DNA from: Cystobacter ferrugineus
GTDB lineage: Bacteria > Myxococcota > Myxococcia > Myxococcales > Myxococcaceae
Direction of reading: 5' to 3'
DNA length: 64,000 bases
Assembly (NCBI RefSeq): GCF_001887355.1
Contig: NZ_MPIN01000005.1
Span: 187,390 to 251,389, forward strand
In this document: one piece after another, positions 53,801 through 64,000 of the stretch
How positions within the stretch are numbered: the stretch's first letter is position 1
Layout: each line of letters starts with the position of its first letter
The notes under the pieces: model-generated
Database searches by the model: none
What the model was told of the DNA's origin: nothing
The model's input: only the letters and a program-made list of their open reading frames with translations
Program-made: the position numbers and the translations under genes

Positions 53801-56118
53801 TCGGGCTCCGCCTCCCACGGGTCCCCCGGAATCAACTGGTAGGCCGTGGAGAGGTAGGCCGCGGCCGAGCGGAACGCGGTGGTGGCCTTCGCGTTGCGTC
53901 CGGCCTTGGCGTTCAGCCGCGCCAGACGCAGGCGCTCCGCCGGATCGTCGAGCAGTTCCATCCCGGCGTTCAGGTGGCTCACGATGTCGAAGAGCTGCTC
54001 CTGGACCGTCTCGGGCGGCAACCGCTCGAGCAGCAGGCGGCCGATGCGCAGGTGCACGGCCTTGCGCTGCGGCTCGGGGATGAGGGCCTGGGCCGCCTGT
54101 TGGATGCGATCATGAAGGAAGCGGAACTGCTCGCCCGGCCCGGTCCGCATCAGCATGCCCTCCTGGAGCGCGGGCTCCAGGCCCCGTGACACCTCGGAGG
54201 ACTCCTCCATGTGGGAGATGAGGCGGAGCAGCTCCAGGGAGAAGGAGTTGCCCACGCAGGCCGCGAGCCGCAGCAGGTGCTGCGTGCCCAGGGGAAGCTG
54301 GCGCAGCTTGCCGGCCATGAAGTCGACGACGTTGTCGGAGTAGCCCCGGGCGCGGCTGGCGGCGGCGTCCCAGCGCCACGGGCCCTTGGGCAGACGCACC
54401 AGCAGCCCGTCCTGGTAGAGCGTGAGCAGGAACTGCTGCAGGAAGAAGGGGTTGCCTCCGGTCTTCTCGAGCGCCAGCACCGGCAGCGACTCGAGCACCT
54501 CCTCTCCCGCGCCCGGGAGCGCGTCCGCGACGAAGCGCCGCACCTCCTCGAGCGTCAACGGCTCGAGGTGCAGCTCGGTCATCCGTGCCCCGGCCGCGCG
54601 CAGCCCGTCCACCGTCTGCGTCAACACGTGCGAGGCATCCACCTCGTTGTCGCGGTAGGCGCCGATGAGCAGGAGCGGAGGCGTCTCCGGGTGGGTGAGC
54701 AGGTGATGGAGGAGCTGGAGGCTGGCCAGGTCCGCCCACTGCAGGTCATCCAGGAAGAGGACGAGGGGGTGCTCGGGCGTGGCGAACACACCGAGGAACT
54801 TGCGCAGGACGAGCTGGAAGCGGTGCCGGGCCTCGGCGGGAGGCAGCTCGCCGACGGAGGGCTGCTTGCCGACGACGAGCTCGAGCTGGGGCACCACGTC
54901 CACGAGCACCTGGCCCTGACCCTCCCAGGCCTCGTTGAGCTGCGTGCCCCAGCGCGCGAGCTCCTCGTCGGTGCTCGCGAGGAGCTGTTGCGTCAGGCCG
55001 CGGATGGCCTGGGCCAGGGTGGCGTAGGGGATGTCGCGCTGGAGCTGATCGAACTTGCCGCTGAGGAAGAAGCCGCGCTGGCGCACCACGGGCCGGTGCA
55101 ACTCGTGCACCACGGCGGACTTGCCGATGCCGGAGTAGCCCCGCACGAGGAACAACTCGGGCCGCCCGCCCTGGGCCACGCGCTCGAAACCCTGGAGCAG
55201 AGCGGCGGCCTCGGAGCCGCGTCCGTAGAGGCGCTGGGGGAGCTGGAAGTGCGTGGGGTGATCGTGCTCGCCCAGGGGGAAGTCCTCGTGCTCGCCGCGC
55301 AGGAGCTGCTCGCGGCAGCGCGCGAGGTCGGCCGCGAGCCCCTCGGCGCTCTGGTAGCGCTCCTCGGCGACCTTGGCCATGAGCTTGAGGACGATGGCGG
55401 AGAGGACGGGAGGCAGGTCCGGCACGCGCTCCAGCGGAGGCTGGGGCGCCTGGGCCATGTGGGCATGGAACCACTCGAGCGCGTCACGCCCCTGGAAGGG
55501 GCGGCTGCCCGTGAGCAATTCATAGAGGGTGACGCCCAGCGAGTAGAAATCGGCGCGGTGGTCCACCGCGCGGTTCATGCGCCCGGTCTGCTCCGGAGAC
55601 ATGTACGCCAGGGTGCCCTCGATGAGCGTGGCCGGCGCGGCCTCCACGTGCTCGACGAGCTGGAAGGTGGCGGCACCGAAGTCGATGAGGCAGAGGTCCC
55701 CAGACGGGGTGACGACGATGTTCGCGGGCTTGATGTCCTTGTGGATGACGCCATGGCGGTGGACCTCCGCCAGGATGGACACCAGCGAGAGCGCCAGCTC
55801 CAGGGTCCGGAGCACCTCGAAGGGGCGGCCGACGAGCGCGGACAGGGGCTCGCCCTCCACCGCCTCGAAGAGGAGCACGGGGCGCTCCTGGAGCACCTCG
55901 CAGGCCAGCGCCCGGGAGACACCGCGCACGTCGCGCAGCCGCTGGAGGATGTCGAACTCACGCCGGTAGCGCTCGAGCGCCTGCGGGTCCGGCCCGGAAG
56001 ACAGGGGCGTCTTGAGGATGAGGAACGTGCCATCGGCATCGTTCACCGCGTGGAAGAGCCGGTTGGTGCCCGTGGACCTGAAAGCCCCTCGAAGGGTGTA
56101 GCCTGGAATGGTCAGCAT
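50839..56118 (-). CDS. Trifunctional Ser/Thr kinase - AAA ATPase - sensor histidine kinase
   Basis: 1759 residues. The N-terminal kinase domain has the Lys in LILKTPL, VIHKDIKPANIVV and an intact DFG. An AAA-type ATPase follows, with Walker A GYSGIGKS near 325 and Walker B LVLFLDDLQWAD near 455, then a long TPR-like helical region. GAF is at about 1290-1450. A coiled coil leads to the dimerisation part with His near 1507 (VLHNVGNVL). HATPase_c with NLISNAKNAMD, DTGMGF and GHGLGLHSS ends at the stop. The start is ATG 56118; the frame to 56178 is unsupported. This plan is typical of large myxobacterial and cyanobacterial signalling proteins. Its 3' end is duplicated as the remnant at 41959. Confidence 0.9.
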   Translation of the reverse strand: MLTIPGYTLRGAFRSTGTNRLFHAVNDADGTFLILKTPLSSGPDPQALERYRREFDILQRLRDVRGVSRALACEVLQERPVLLFEAVEGEPLSALVGRPFEVLRTLELALSLVSILAEVHRHGVIHKDIKPANIVVTPSGDLCLIDFGAATFQLVEHVEAAPATLIEGTLAYMSPEQTGRMNRAVDHRADFYSLGVTLYELLTGSRPFQGRDALEWFHAHMAQAPQPPLERVPDLPPVLSAIVLKLMAKVAEERYQSAEGLAADLARCREQLLRGEHEDFPLGEHDHPTHFQLPQRLYGRGSEAAALLQGFERVAQGGRPELFLVRGYSGIGKSAVVHELHRPVVRQRGFFLSGKFDQLQRDIPYATLAQAIRGLTQQLLASTDEELARWGTQLNEAWEGQGQVLVDVVPQLELVVGKQPSVGELPPAEARHRFQLVLRKFLGVFATPEHPLVLFLDDLQWADLASLQLLHHLLTHPETPPLLLIGAYRDNEVDASHVLTQTVDGLRAAGARMTELHLEPLTLEEVRRFVADALPGAGEEVLESLPVLALEKTGGNPFFLQQFLLTLYQDGLLVRLPKGPWRWDAAASRARGYSDNVVDFMAGKLRQLPLGTQHLLRLAACVGNSFSLELLRLISHMEESSEVSRGLEPALQEGMLMRTGPGEQFRFLHDRIQQAAQALIPEPQRKAVHLRIGRLLLERLPPETVQEQLFDIVSHLNAGMELLDDPAERLRLARLNAKAGRNAKATTAFRSAAAYLSTAYQLIPGDPWEAEPELTFRIQLDRATCEFMSGKAAEARRLVEELLPRARTRTDTAAVYRLKSSIHVAASEISAAIACLVECLTQMGIPMSASPSWDEVLAANAEVWALMGERSIESLIDLPRMTDPDIEAAMSVLGAMFAPAYFTNTNLLIVNLCRMVCLSIHHGLNGSAAQGYGWYGLVLGSVFKRYREGHAFGQLAAAIVERHALSTFRGKILYILGTLSDWTQPLANSLEFMRRGFHHALQASDLLIASYCCTHISAVRLMLGHHLEEVDQESVIRLAFVRKASFPDVQSVVHHIQRYVRQLRGGSTFGSLTGEDFDEATFEAGLTPARMSTMRFWYWSFKMQARFLAGAWAEALEAGNRAAELAWASFCQIQVLDFHLFHSLSLAACHAKMTPEQRSGAKQTLLQHHQQLAEWAANQPATFRAPERMIFAELARLEDREGEALRAYEEAHESARAHGFIQHVALACELAARFWYERKLKTLGDSYARQARDAWSRWGAHGKVQHLEAQWPHLASSPAASERVPEPDSTKIDALTVVKAQQAISGEIVLERVAATLLRAAIENAGAQRGALLLPHGDKLSVVAVVDPTPADSTAGADESRLPWSLIAYTRRTREHVLIGDASQPHPFSSDPWLERGRARSVLCLPLLRQEAFRGVLYLENGLATNAFTPSRLALLGHLASQAAISLENARLYAEVQRAETALRAANDELEKRVEARTHELKQAQARLVGAARAVGMAEVAANVLHNVGNVLTSAVVNLQSMTETVNTSRMGRLKQISTLIEEHQGALADFLTRDPRGQQLPAYFSALGDELLREQKTLQDSMGAMSKHLDHIRIIVQVQQSYSQGTLLTEECELSQLVDDALSIQLPSLQHHGVSVTQELVRLPRVRLDKHKVLQILVNLISNAKNAMDGLPEARRHLRVRLWARDDRACIQVVDTGMGFTPEIRERLFSQGFTTREGGHGLGLHSSALAAKLLGGRLTLESDGPGLGATATLELPLG

Positions 56119-56358
56119 GCCGGAGTGGGTAGGGCGGGAGCCTACCGCAGGGGGCGCTCGAGGCGGGGATTGACGCACCTGCCCGGCTCCTTTCCTCCCC
56201 TGGAAGGACGGGGGGGCGCGCGGCCTTCACCCCGAGAGGACCCGAGCCCCCCCCAGATTCGTGCTCCATCGCCAGACCGCTCCCTCGCCCGACCTGCACC
56301 TCGGTGAAGTCGATGCTGGTCATACCGGGTCTCAGCTCGTCTGGTTCTCTGCGCGTGG

Positions 56359-57448
<1,090 letters not shown>

Positions 57449-57470
57449 CTGGGCGGCCTTGCGCGCATCT

Positions 57471-58712
57471 CTACTCCTCGCTTCCGGTGTCTCCGCGCTC
57501 GAGTTCCCGGAGGATGTCCGTCAGGTCCTTCTCTTCCTGGATGACGAAGACCCCCTCCTCCGCCGGAGGCGGGGGGGACGAGGAGGCCTCCCGCGTGGCG
57601 CGCTTCGGTTTGGGCACGGAGGGCCGAGGGAGGGGCTCGGGCCTCCGCACCGGGGGCGGCACGGAGAGCCGCGGAACGGGCGCGGCGGGAGGCTCGGCGG
57701 GCGCTTCCTCCGCGGCGGAAGGCAGGTGCCAATCCGTCTTGCGACCCAGCCACTCCCCATAGCGCGTGAACGTCCAGGAGCCATCGGCGCCGCCCGTCTC
57801 GATGGCCGAGGGCAGCTTGTAGAAGAAGCCCTGACGCACGAGGCTCTTCACCTGGGTGCTGGCCATGAGCACCTCGCACTCGGGGACACGGATGCCCAGG
57901 TCCGCGCGGTAGCGCAATCGCTGGCACACCACGCCGACGAGGCAGTCCGCGAGCTGGTTGCACACCGCGCCCTGGATCTCCGGCGGGAAGGCGGACACCA
58001 CGCGCTGGAGCGCCTCGCCGGTGCTCGCGGAGTGCACCGTCGCGAGCACCAGGTGCCCCGTCTCCGCCGCGTTCAACGTCAGCCGCATCACCTCCGGCTC
58101 GCGCATCTCCCCGACCATGAGGACGTCCGGATCCTCCCGGAGCGCGTCCACGAGCGCCTGGGCGAAGGACGGGGTGTCCCGGCCCACCTCGCGCTGGCGG
58201 ATGAAGGACTGACGTGGCACCAGGGCGTACTCGATGGGACTCTCCACGGTGATGATGTGCCGGGCCTCGTGGAGGTTGATCTCCTGCAGCAGCGCCGCGA
58301 GCGTGGACGTCTTGCCCACGCCGGTGGGACCGCACACCAGGACGAGGCCGTGAGGCGACTCGACGAGGCGGCGCAGATCGGGATGGAGGTTGAGCTTCTT
58401 CAGCGTGGCCTGGGAGGAGGACAGCAGGCGGATGGCGAAGCCCACGCCCCGCGCGCTGCGCAGGAGGTTGATGCGGCAGCGCTGCCCCTCCACCGTGCGT
58501 GACTCGTCATGGGAGCCGCGCACGAGGAACTCGGACCACTCCGAGTCGCCGATGAGGTCGCGGGCCATCGCGAGGAGTGCCGCGGCCGGAATCGCATCCC
58601 CGACGAGCCGCAGTGCTCCGCGCACCCGGAGCGCCAGGGGCATGTCGCCCTCGAGGTGGATGTCGCTCGCCCCCTGCTCCCGGGCGAGCCGGATGACGGC
58701 TTCGAGTTTCAC
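57471..58712 (-). CDS. PilT-like type IV pilus ATPase with Pro-rich C-terminal extension
   Basis: 413 residues from GTG 58712 with GGAGGG upstream. The secretion-ATPase core has Walker A GPTGVGKT (128-135), the Asp-box, Walker B DPDVLMVGEM (about 194-203) and the His-box LNAAETGHLVLATVHS. It resembles PilT more than PilB. A Pro/Ala/Arg-rich tail (about 320-413) is added beyond the usual core. Retraction or other pilus-related motor work is likely but not shown. The toxin cassette follows downstream in the same direction. Confidence 0.87.
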   Translation of the reverse strand: MKLEAVIRLAREQGASDIHLEGDMPLALRVRGALRLVGDAIPAAALLAMARDLIGDSEWSEFLVRGSHDESRTVEGQRCRINLLRSARGVGFAIRLLSSSQATLKKLNLHPDLRRLVESPHGLVLVCGPTGVGKTSTLAALLQEINLHEARHIITVESPIEYALVPRQSFIRQREVGRDTPSFAQALVDALREDPDVLMVGEMREPEVMRLTLNAAETGHLVLATVHSASTGEALQRVVSAFPPEIQGAVCNQLADCLVGVVCQRLRYRADLGIRVPECEVLMASTQVKSLVRQGFFYKLPSAIETGGADGSWTFTRYGEWLGRKTDWHLPSAAEEAPAEPPAAPVPRLSVPPPVRRPEPLPRPSVPKPKRATREASSSPPPPAEEGVFVIQEEKDLTDILRELERGDTGSEE

Positions 58713-58871
58713 GGCGGCTCCCTCCTGCCAGGACATTTCAAGCAACCAACATGCCGTGTCCCGCCTTCCGGCCCGTGGGCCGGAGAACACCCCACGCGTG
58801 TCGGGATGTCCGGAGCAGGCATGGGGAGGCAGACATTTTGTCTGGACCGTCCATCGGGACATCCGCCTTCA

Positions 58872-59441
58872 TCAGTAGTCACCCTTGCGGATCTGGTAGT
58901 GCATGGCGTTGAGCTGCTCGAGCAGATTCTCGCGCTCCTGGGAGAAGAGTTCCCGGGCCCGAGGCTTCTGCGCGTCGGTCATCAGCTCCTCCGCCGCGAG
59001 ATAGGCTTGCGAGTCATTGTCCTGCATCGCGCGCAGCGTGGCCTCCATGCGCTCCAACCGCTCGCGCCGCCGCAGCTTCTGCTGGTCCTCGTCCGCGGGC
59101 CCGCTCATGGAGCCGCCCTTGCCGCCGTGGACGTCGTGGCTCCCTCCCCCCTGGTAGCCCCCATGCCAGGGCCGGTTGTTCTTCCTGGCCTGGGCGCGAA
59201 GGGACTCGAGTTCGTGTTGGAGCACGGCGTTCTTCTCGCGCAGGGTGAAGTCGAGTTGCTCGAAGCGCTCCACCTGGGGCGGTGTCAACGCCAGCTCCTC
59301 CCGGTGCTCCAGCAACACGGCGAGTGAGGACGTGAACGCCATGCCCGGGGACGCCTCGCCGCCGGGGCGCTGGGCCGGGGAGGACCGGGCGCACGCGGCA
59401 CACGCGAGGCACACCCACGACAGCAACCACTTCCAATTCAT
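58872..59441 (-). CDS. Spy/CpxP-like lipoprotein
   Basis: 189 residues from ATG 59441. Signal and lipobox are LSWVCLACAAC. The mature part is helical with LTPPQVERFEQLDF, a match to the LTxxQ motif of Spy/CpxP-type periplasmic stress proteins, then a Gly/His-rich stretch (RPWHGGYQGGGSHD) that might bind metal. It ends in charged helices. It is divergent from the giant TPR gene. Role in envelope stress is inferred. Confidence 0.8.
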   Translation of the reverse strand: MNWKWLLSWVCLACAACARSSPAQRPGGEASPGMAFTSSLAVLLEHREELALTPPQVERFEQLDFTLREKNAVLQHELESLRAQARKNNRPWHGGYQGGGSHDVHGGKGGSMSGPADEDQQKLRRRERLERMEATLRAMQDNDSQAYLAAEELMTDAQKPRARELFSQERENLLEQLNAMHYQIRKGDY

Positions 59442-59661
59442 GTTTTCGCTCCGAGTCGAGGAATTCAGCGCTCCGGCGGCCCTGTACACGGCCTCACCCG
59501 GAGGCCGCGCGAGCCGTGCCAGGCCACCCGGCGAGCAGTCAGACGACGAGTGAAACCCCAAGAAAGTCGGGAACTTGAGGGGGCTGGCAAGCACATGGTA
59601 CGACCCCCGCCGGCCCATAGCCTAGCGGCCACGCTTCTTCCCTGTCGGAGAGGGCTTTCCC

Positions 59662-62600
59662 ATGAGCGAGCGCAACGAACTGCCGAGGTCGCCCACCTGG
59701 AGCACCACGGGTGCATCCGCGATCCCCATCGCGCAGGCCCCCTCCCGCCCGGCCTTCTCCGAGACCCTCGCGTCCCACCTGGGGGCGCTGCCGCCCGCCG
59801 CCTCCAGCCCCGAGCAGGAGGCCCGGGAGCGCATCGCCAGCCTGGAGCGCGAGGCGCGGGCGCTCGGCACCGAGCCCCAGGCCGCCCTGCTCTTCCATGA
59901 GATGGGCCGGCTCTGGGAGGAGCCGCTCAAGAATCCCCGCAACGCGGCCATGGCCTACAACCAGGCCTACCGGATCGCCCCGCGCTTCCTCTCCAACATC
60001 CGCGCCGCGCGCCGCCTCTTCGCCGATGTGGGCAACTGGCAGATGGCCGTGCAGCTACTCGAGGCGGAGCTGAACGCCACCGACGTGCCCTCCGAGCGCG
60101 CCGCCCTCTTCTTCGAGAAGGGCAGCCTGCTCGAGGAGCGGCTGGGGCGCGCGGAGGAGGCCAGCGCCGCCTTCGCCCAGTGTCTGGAGCTCGAGCCGCA
60201 GGATCCGGCGCTGCTCACCCAGCTCGAGGCGCTCTACTCCGCGCGCAATGACCATTCCGCGCTCGTGGAGGTGTACCGGCTGCTGGCCGGCGCGCTGGAG
60301 ACGCCCGCGCTGCGTGCCCACTACCTCACCGCCGCGGGCCTGGTGCTCGACGAGCGCCTCAAGCGCACCGCGGAGGCCGCCGTGTGCTTCCGCGAGGCCT
60401 TCCGGCTGGACAGCTCGGATCTCCTGCTGCTCAACGCCCTCAAGCGCGTGGCCGTGCGCGAGGGCCGCGCCGAGGAGCTGCTCGAGGTGCTCACCGCCGA
60501 GGCCGAGGTGCTCGGCCCCCAGGGCGCATCCGCCTGGCTGCAGCTATGCAAGATGTACGAGCGGCTCGGGCGCAAGGAGGAGGCACTCGCGGCGCTGCTC
60601 GACGCGCGGCGCGTGAGCCCCAACGAGTCGCTCATCCTCTCGGCGCTCGCCAACATCTACGAGACGCGCCAGCGCTTCGAGGAGCTGGCGGACGTGCTGC
60701 TCGCGTGGGTGGGCTGCATCGGCGACGAGAGCGAGCTGGTGGCCATCAACCTGCGTCTGGCGGCACTGTACGAGGAGGACCTCAAGCGCGACGCGGACGC
60801 CATCGCCCGCTACCAGGCCATCCTCGCGCGCATCCCCGGCCATGCCGCGGCGCTCGCGGGCCTGGGCAAGCTCTACTTCCGCACCCGCAACTGGGAGGGG
60901 CTCGTCGCCGTCTTCGACGCCGAGGCCGCCGCCGCCCAGGAGCCCCGAGAGAAGGCCGCGCGCATGTACAAGGCGGCCGAGGTGATGGAGGAGCGACTCA
61001 ACCGGCAGGAGGAGGCCATCCAGCGCTACACCGCCTGCCTCCAGGTCCAGCCGGGCTACTTCCCCGCCCAGAAGGCCCTCATCGGCCTCTACGAGCGCCA
61101 GGGCCGCTTCGCCGAACTCGTGGCCATGTACGAGCAGGATCTGCTCCAGACGCAGGACCGCGAGCAGATCATCGACACGCTCAACAAGGTGGCGATCATC
61201 CACGAGGAGCGGCTCAACGACCTGGAGCACGCCATCGAGTGCATGCGGCGCATCCTCGACCTGGCGTCGGATCACCTGCCCAGCGTGCGCAACCTGTCGC
61301 GGCTGCTGGAGCGGGCCGGGAACTTCCCGGAGCTGTTGCGCAACCAGGAGCTGGAGGCGTCGCTGGTGGGAGACACCAAGCAGGTGCTCGCGCTCTACCA
61401 CCGCAACGCGGAGATCCTCGACGAGCACCTGAAGGATCGCCCGGGCGCCATCGCCGCCTATGAGCGCGTGCTCACGCTGATGCCCTCGTACCTGCCGGCG
61501 CTCAAGGCGCTCGGGCGGCTGTACTCGCAGGAGGGCAAGTGGGAGCAGCTCATCCGCATGTACCGCACCGAGGCGGAGTTCTCCACCAACCCGGACGCGG
61601 CCGCGGCGCTCATCCACAAGATTGGCGAGTTGTACGAGCACCGCCTCAAGGACGAGAGCCAGGCCGTCGCCTCCTACCAGGAGGTGCTCACGCTGGCGCC
61701 CAGCCACTTCCCGGCGCTGCGCGCGCTCGCGCGGCTCTACAAGGCCAAGGGCGCGTGGGAGAGCCTCATCGAGGTGTTGCGCTCGGAGGCGGCCAACCGC
61801 ACGGATCCCATGGAGCGCGCCAACGCGCTCTACCACGCGGCCACCATCTGGGAGGATCAGCTCAAGCGGCCGGACATGGCCATCGAGGTGTTCCAGGAAG
61901 TGATGCGCCTGGCTCCGGGCCACACCGCCACCCTGCGCGCCCTGGAGCGGCTGTTCCTCGCGGACGAGGACGTGAAGGAGCTCGTGGCGCTCCTGGATCG
62001 CGAGACGCAGATGGGCCAGACGGCGGGCGCCAAGGTGTCCGCGTACATGAAGCTCGCGCGGCTCTACCTGGATCACTTCCAGGAGCCGGCGCGCGCGGCC
62101 CAGTGCTGCGAGGCGGTGCTCGCGCTGGAGCCCGGCCACCTGTCGGCCCTCAAGACGCTCGAGCGCATCCGCGCGGGAGACCGGGCGCGCCGCGGCGAGC
62201 TGCGCCTGCGGCTGTCCGAGCTGGTGAAGGACGCGCGGCTGGGGCTCGCGCTGAGGGTGAACGCCGCGGCGGACCTGGACAAGGGGTTGGACCTCGAGGC
62301 GCTGAGGCAGGCGGTGGCGGCCAACCCTCGCGACGTGCGGCTCACCTTCAGTCTGGAGCGCGCCCTGCGCCAGGCGGGTGACGCGGCCGGCCTGTCCGAG
62401 CTGTACCTGCGCCGGCTCCAGGTGGTGACGGACGAGATGGAGCGCGTGCAGTTGATGCTGCGCTGCGCGGACCTGGACGAGGGCAAGCTGAACAACTCGC
62501 TGCGCGCCGAGCAGGCCTACCGCGCGGTGTTGCAATTGCAGCCGCAATGCCTGCCCGCGCTGCAGGGACTGAGGCGCGTGCTGGCCCGCCGGGGCGATGC

Positions 62601-64000
62601 GGCCTCCGCCCGGGTGTTGTTGGAGAGCGAGGCGAACGCCAGCCGCGATCCCCGCGGCGCCATCGAGTCCTTCATCTCCGCGGCCCGCCTCGCCGCGGGG
62701 GCCCTCCAGGACGCGGAGGGAGCCATCTCCCTGTACCGCAAGGCGCTGGAGCGCGATCCCCTGGACGCGACGGCGACCGCGGGTCTGGAGGAACTGCTGG
62801 CGGCGCGGGGCGGCGCGGGAGATCTGGCGCTGATGCAGGAGCGGCGCGCCGAGGCACGGCTGGCCCAGGGTGACACGGACGCGGCCGCCGACGCCCTGCT
62901 CCACGCGGCGAAGACGTACCTGACGGGCGTGGGAGACCGGGCACGTGCCGTGACGCTGCTCGAGCGCACCCTGTCCCTGCGGCCCCTGACCCCGGAGGCC
63001 CTGGAGCTGCGCGCGCACCTGCTGCTGGAGGAGCGGCGCTACGGCGAGGCCGCCGCCACGCTCACCCAGCGCGTCGAGCTCGGAGGCGATCCCGCGCTCG
63101 TGGCGAGGATGCACCTCACGCTGGGCGCGCTGTACCAGGATCACCTGGCCGAGCCGAGCCATGCCGCCGTGCACCTGCACGCCGCGCGCGAGGCCCTGCC
63201 GCACAACGTCGAGGTGCTCGAGCGCCTGTCGACGCTCTTCCTCCAGGTGCGCAACTGGACGGGGGCGATGGAGTGCCTGCAGCGGCTGTTGGAGCTGGAG
63301 CTGCCGGTGGCCGACCGCGCCCGCCACACGGTGACGCTCGCGCAGGTGCATGAGCAGGGGCTGGGGGATCTCGCCGCGGCCTCCACGCTCTACCGCCAGG
63401 CGCTGGAGCTGAGCCCGGGGGACATGGCGCTCGTGGACCGGCTGGCGACGCTGTACGAGCGCGCCGGCAAGCTGCCGGAGCTGTCGCAGATGCTGGAGAC
63501 CCAGTCCGCGCAGGCGCAGGGCGCCGGGGACACCAAACGCGCCGTCACCCTGCGGCTGAAGGTGGCCGACCTGAGCGCGGGACCCCTGAGCGAGCCCGCG
63601 CGCGCGGTGACGCTCTACCGGCAGATCGTGGAAGCCGAGCCGGGCAACATCTCGGCGCGCGCGGCCCTCGCCAACCTGTACATGCGCGACGCGGCCTCGG
63701 CGCAGCTCGCCATCGAGGAGCACCGGCAACTCTTGCGCCTGGAGCCCACGCGCGTGGAGAGCCTGCACGCGCTCTTCCGGCTGTGGGAGGGCCTCAAGCA
63801 GAACGACAAGGCCTTCTGCGCCGCGTCGGTGCTGCACTTCCTGCGGGCGGCGAACGAGGCGGAGGCGATCTTCTTCACGGAGATGCGCAACCGCCTGCCC
63901 CTGGAGACGCAGGAGCGGCTGAGCGTGGCGGATCTGGACACGGCGCTCACCCACCCGTCCGCGCGCGGGCCCCTGCTCGAGGTGCTCCGGGCCGTGGGAG
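59662..64000 (+). CDS. Giant TPR protein, 3' end outside the window
   Basis: The frame is open from ATG 59662 to the last base, at least 1446 residues. There is no signal peptide and no membrane segment. Almost the whole length is TPR-type repeats of about 34-40 residues in tandem, with many Ala/Leu/Glu-Arg helices (for example YEERLNRQEEAIQRYTACL). Such size implies a large scaffold. No other domain is visible so far. A long opposite-strand frame over the same DNA is a shadow of high GC bias. It is probably a different gene from the TPR fragment at the left edge of the window. Confidence 0.85.
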   Translation, partial: MSERNELPRSPTWSTTGASAIPIAQAPSRPAFSETLASHLGALPPAASSPEQEARERIASLEREARALGTEPQAALLFHEMGRLWEEPLKNPRNAAMAYNQAYRIAPRFLSNIRAARRLFADVGNWQMAVQLLEAELNATDVPSERAALFFEKGSLLEERLGRAEEASAAFAQCLELEPQDPALLTQLEALYSARNDHSALVEVYRLLAGALETPALRAHYLTAAGLVLDERLKRTAEAAVCFREAFRLDSSDLLLLNALKRVAVREGRAEELLEVLTAEAEVLGPQGASAWLQLCKMYERLGRKEEALAALLDARRVSPNESLILSALANIYETRQRFEELADVLLAWVGCIGDESELVAINLRLAALYEEDLKRDADAIARYQAILARIPGHAAALAGLGKLYFRTRNWEGLVAVFDAEAAAAQEPREKAARMYKAAEVMEERLNRQEEAIQRYTACLQVQPGYFPAQKALIGLYERQGRFAELVAMYEQDLLQTQDREQIIDTLNKVAIIHEERLNDLEHAIECMRRILDLASDHLPSVRNLSRLLERAGNFPELLRNQELEASLVGDTKQVLALYHRNAEILDEHLKDRPGAIAAYERVLTLMPSYLPALKALGRLYSQEGKWEQLIRMYRTEAEFSTNPDAAAALIHKIGELYEHRLKDESQAVASYQEVLTLAPSHFPALRALARLYKAKGAWESLIEVLRSEAANRTDPMERANALYHAATIWEDQLKRPDMAIEVFQEVMRLAPGHTATLRALERLFLADEDVKELVALLDRETQMGQTAGAKVSAYMKLARLYLDHFQEPARAAQCCEAVLALEPGHLSALKTLERIRAGDRARRGELRLRLSELVKDARLGLALRVNAAADLDKGLDLEALRQAVAANPRDVRLTFSLERALRQAGDAAGLSELYLRRLQVVTDEMERVQLMLRCADLDEGKLNNSLRAEQAYRAVLQLQPQCLPALQGLRRVLARRGDAASARVLLESEANASRDPRGAIESFISAARLAAGALQDAEGAISLYRKALERDPLDATATAGLEELLAARGGAGDLALMQERRAEARLAQGDTDAAADALLHAAKTYLTGVGDRARAVTLLERTLSLRPLTPEALELRAHLLLEERRYGEAAATLTQRVELGGDPALVARMHLTLGALYQDHLAEPSHAAVHLHAAREALPHNVEVLERLSTLFLQVRNWTGAMECLQRLLELELPVADRARHTVTLAQVHEQGLGDLAAASTLYRQALELSPGDMALVDRLATLYERAGKLPELSQMLETQSAQAQGAGDTKRAVTLRLKVADLSAGPLSEPARAVTLYRQIVEAEPGNISARAALANLYMRDAASAQLAIEEHRQLLRLEPTRVESLHALFRLWEGLKQNDKAFCAASVLHFLRAANEAEAIFFTEMRNRLPLETQERLSVADLDTALTHPSARGPLLEVLRAVG

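Noticed and set aside
60544-63954. Very long open frame on the minus strand under the giant TPR gene
   Set aside because: It is opposite a clear plus-strand TPR protein, is Arg/Leu/Gln/Glu-rich without known motifs, and is expected in very high-GC coding DNA. Other such shadows include 26551-29661 and 13422-14984.

Overview
The window is high-GC bacterial DNA that reads as a myxobacterium (Myxococcota, probably the Cystobacter/Archangium side of the group). The signs are a SitA/SitI-type toxin-immunity pair with a double-CXXC immunity protein, a Ser/Thr-kinase/ATPase/histidine-kinase fusion, many lipoproteins, Kelch and TPR proteins, Rhs toxins and a PilT-like ATPase. The genus is an inference; nothing in the window fixes it.

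Layout. 1-2.9 kb: the end of a TPR gene and an epoxide hydrolase. 3.0-4.2 kb: a minus-strand RNA cluster with two ordinary tRNA-Pro genes, a tRNA-Trp with a shrunken D arm, a short-variable-arm tRNA with anticodon CAA, an HNH nuclease gene, and a tRNA-Sec-like RNA with an 8/4 acceptor/T branch and a 6-bp D stem but no UCA anticodon. 4.8-15.6 kb: a giant lipoprotein, a TcB/TcC-like Rhs protein with a PIN-like C-terminal tip, and a small immunity candidate. 15.8-16 kb: two identical tRNA-Val genes. 16-33.4 kb: mostly chromosomal genes (Hsp70 operon, lipoproteins, a glycosyltransferase, aspartate kinase, histidine ammonia-lyase, a GT-C-like membrane protein, a reductase, a lectin-like protein and a Kelch protein). 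33.6-36 kb: a small unknown gene with an IS1182-type element inserted at its stop codon. 36-40.8 kb: polyphosphate kinase, a YebC-family protein and a hemocyanin-like protein.

40.8-47.4 kb is a scarred accessory region. It opens with a tRNA 3'-end-like fragment. It holds an immunity-like gene, a subtilisin-type protease, an intact alpha/beta hydrolase, and broken copies of two genes found intact nearby: the histidine-kinase C-terminus and the hydrolase N-terminus. It also holds a frameshifted gene, a truncated NmrA-type gene and a 26-codon ORF with a strong ribosome binding site.

47.4-56.1 kb: a 14-repeat Kelch lipoprotein and the 1759-residue trifunctional kinase. 56.4-58.7 kb: a SitI-like immunity gene, an orphan SitA-like toxin tip with no lipoprotein leader, and a PilT-like ATPase. 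58.9 kb to the end: a Spy/CpxP-like lipoprotein and a giant TPR protein that runs off the window.

The strongest candidates for something undescribed are the group of atypical tRNAs at 3.0-4.0 kb, the Rhs/PIN-like toxin with a DUF3349-like partner, the copper-ligand-poor hemocyanin homologue and the orphan Sit cassette.
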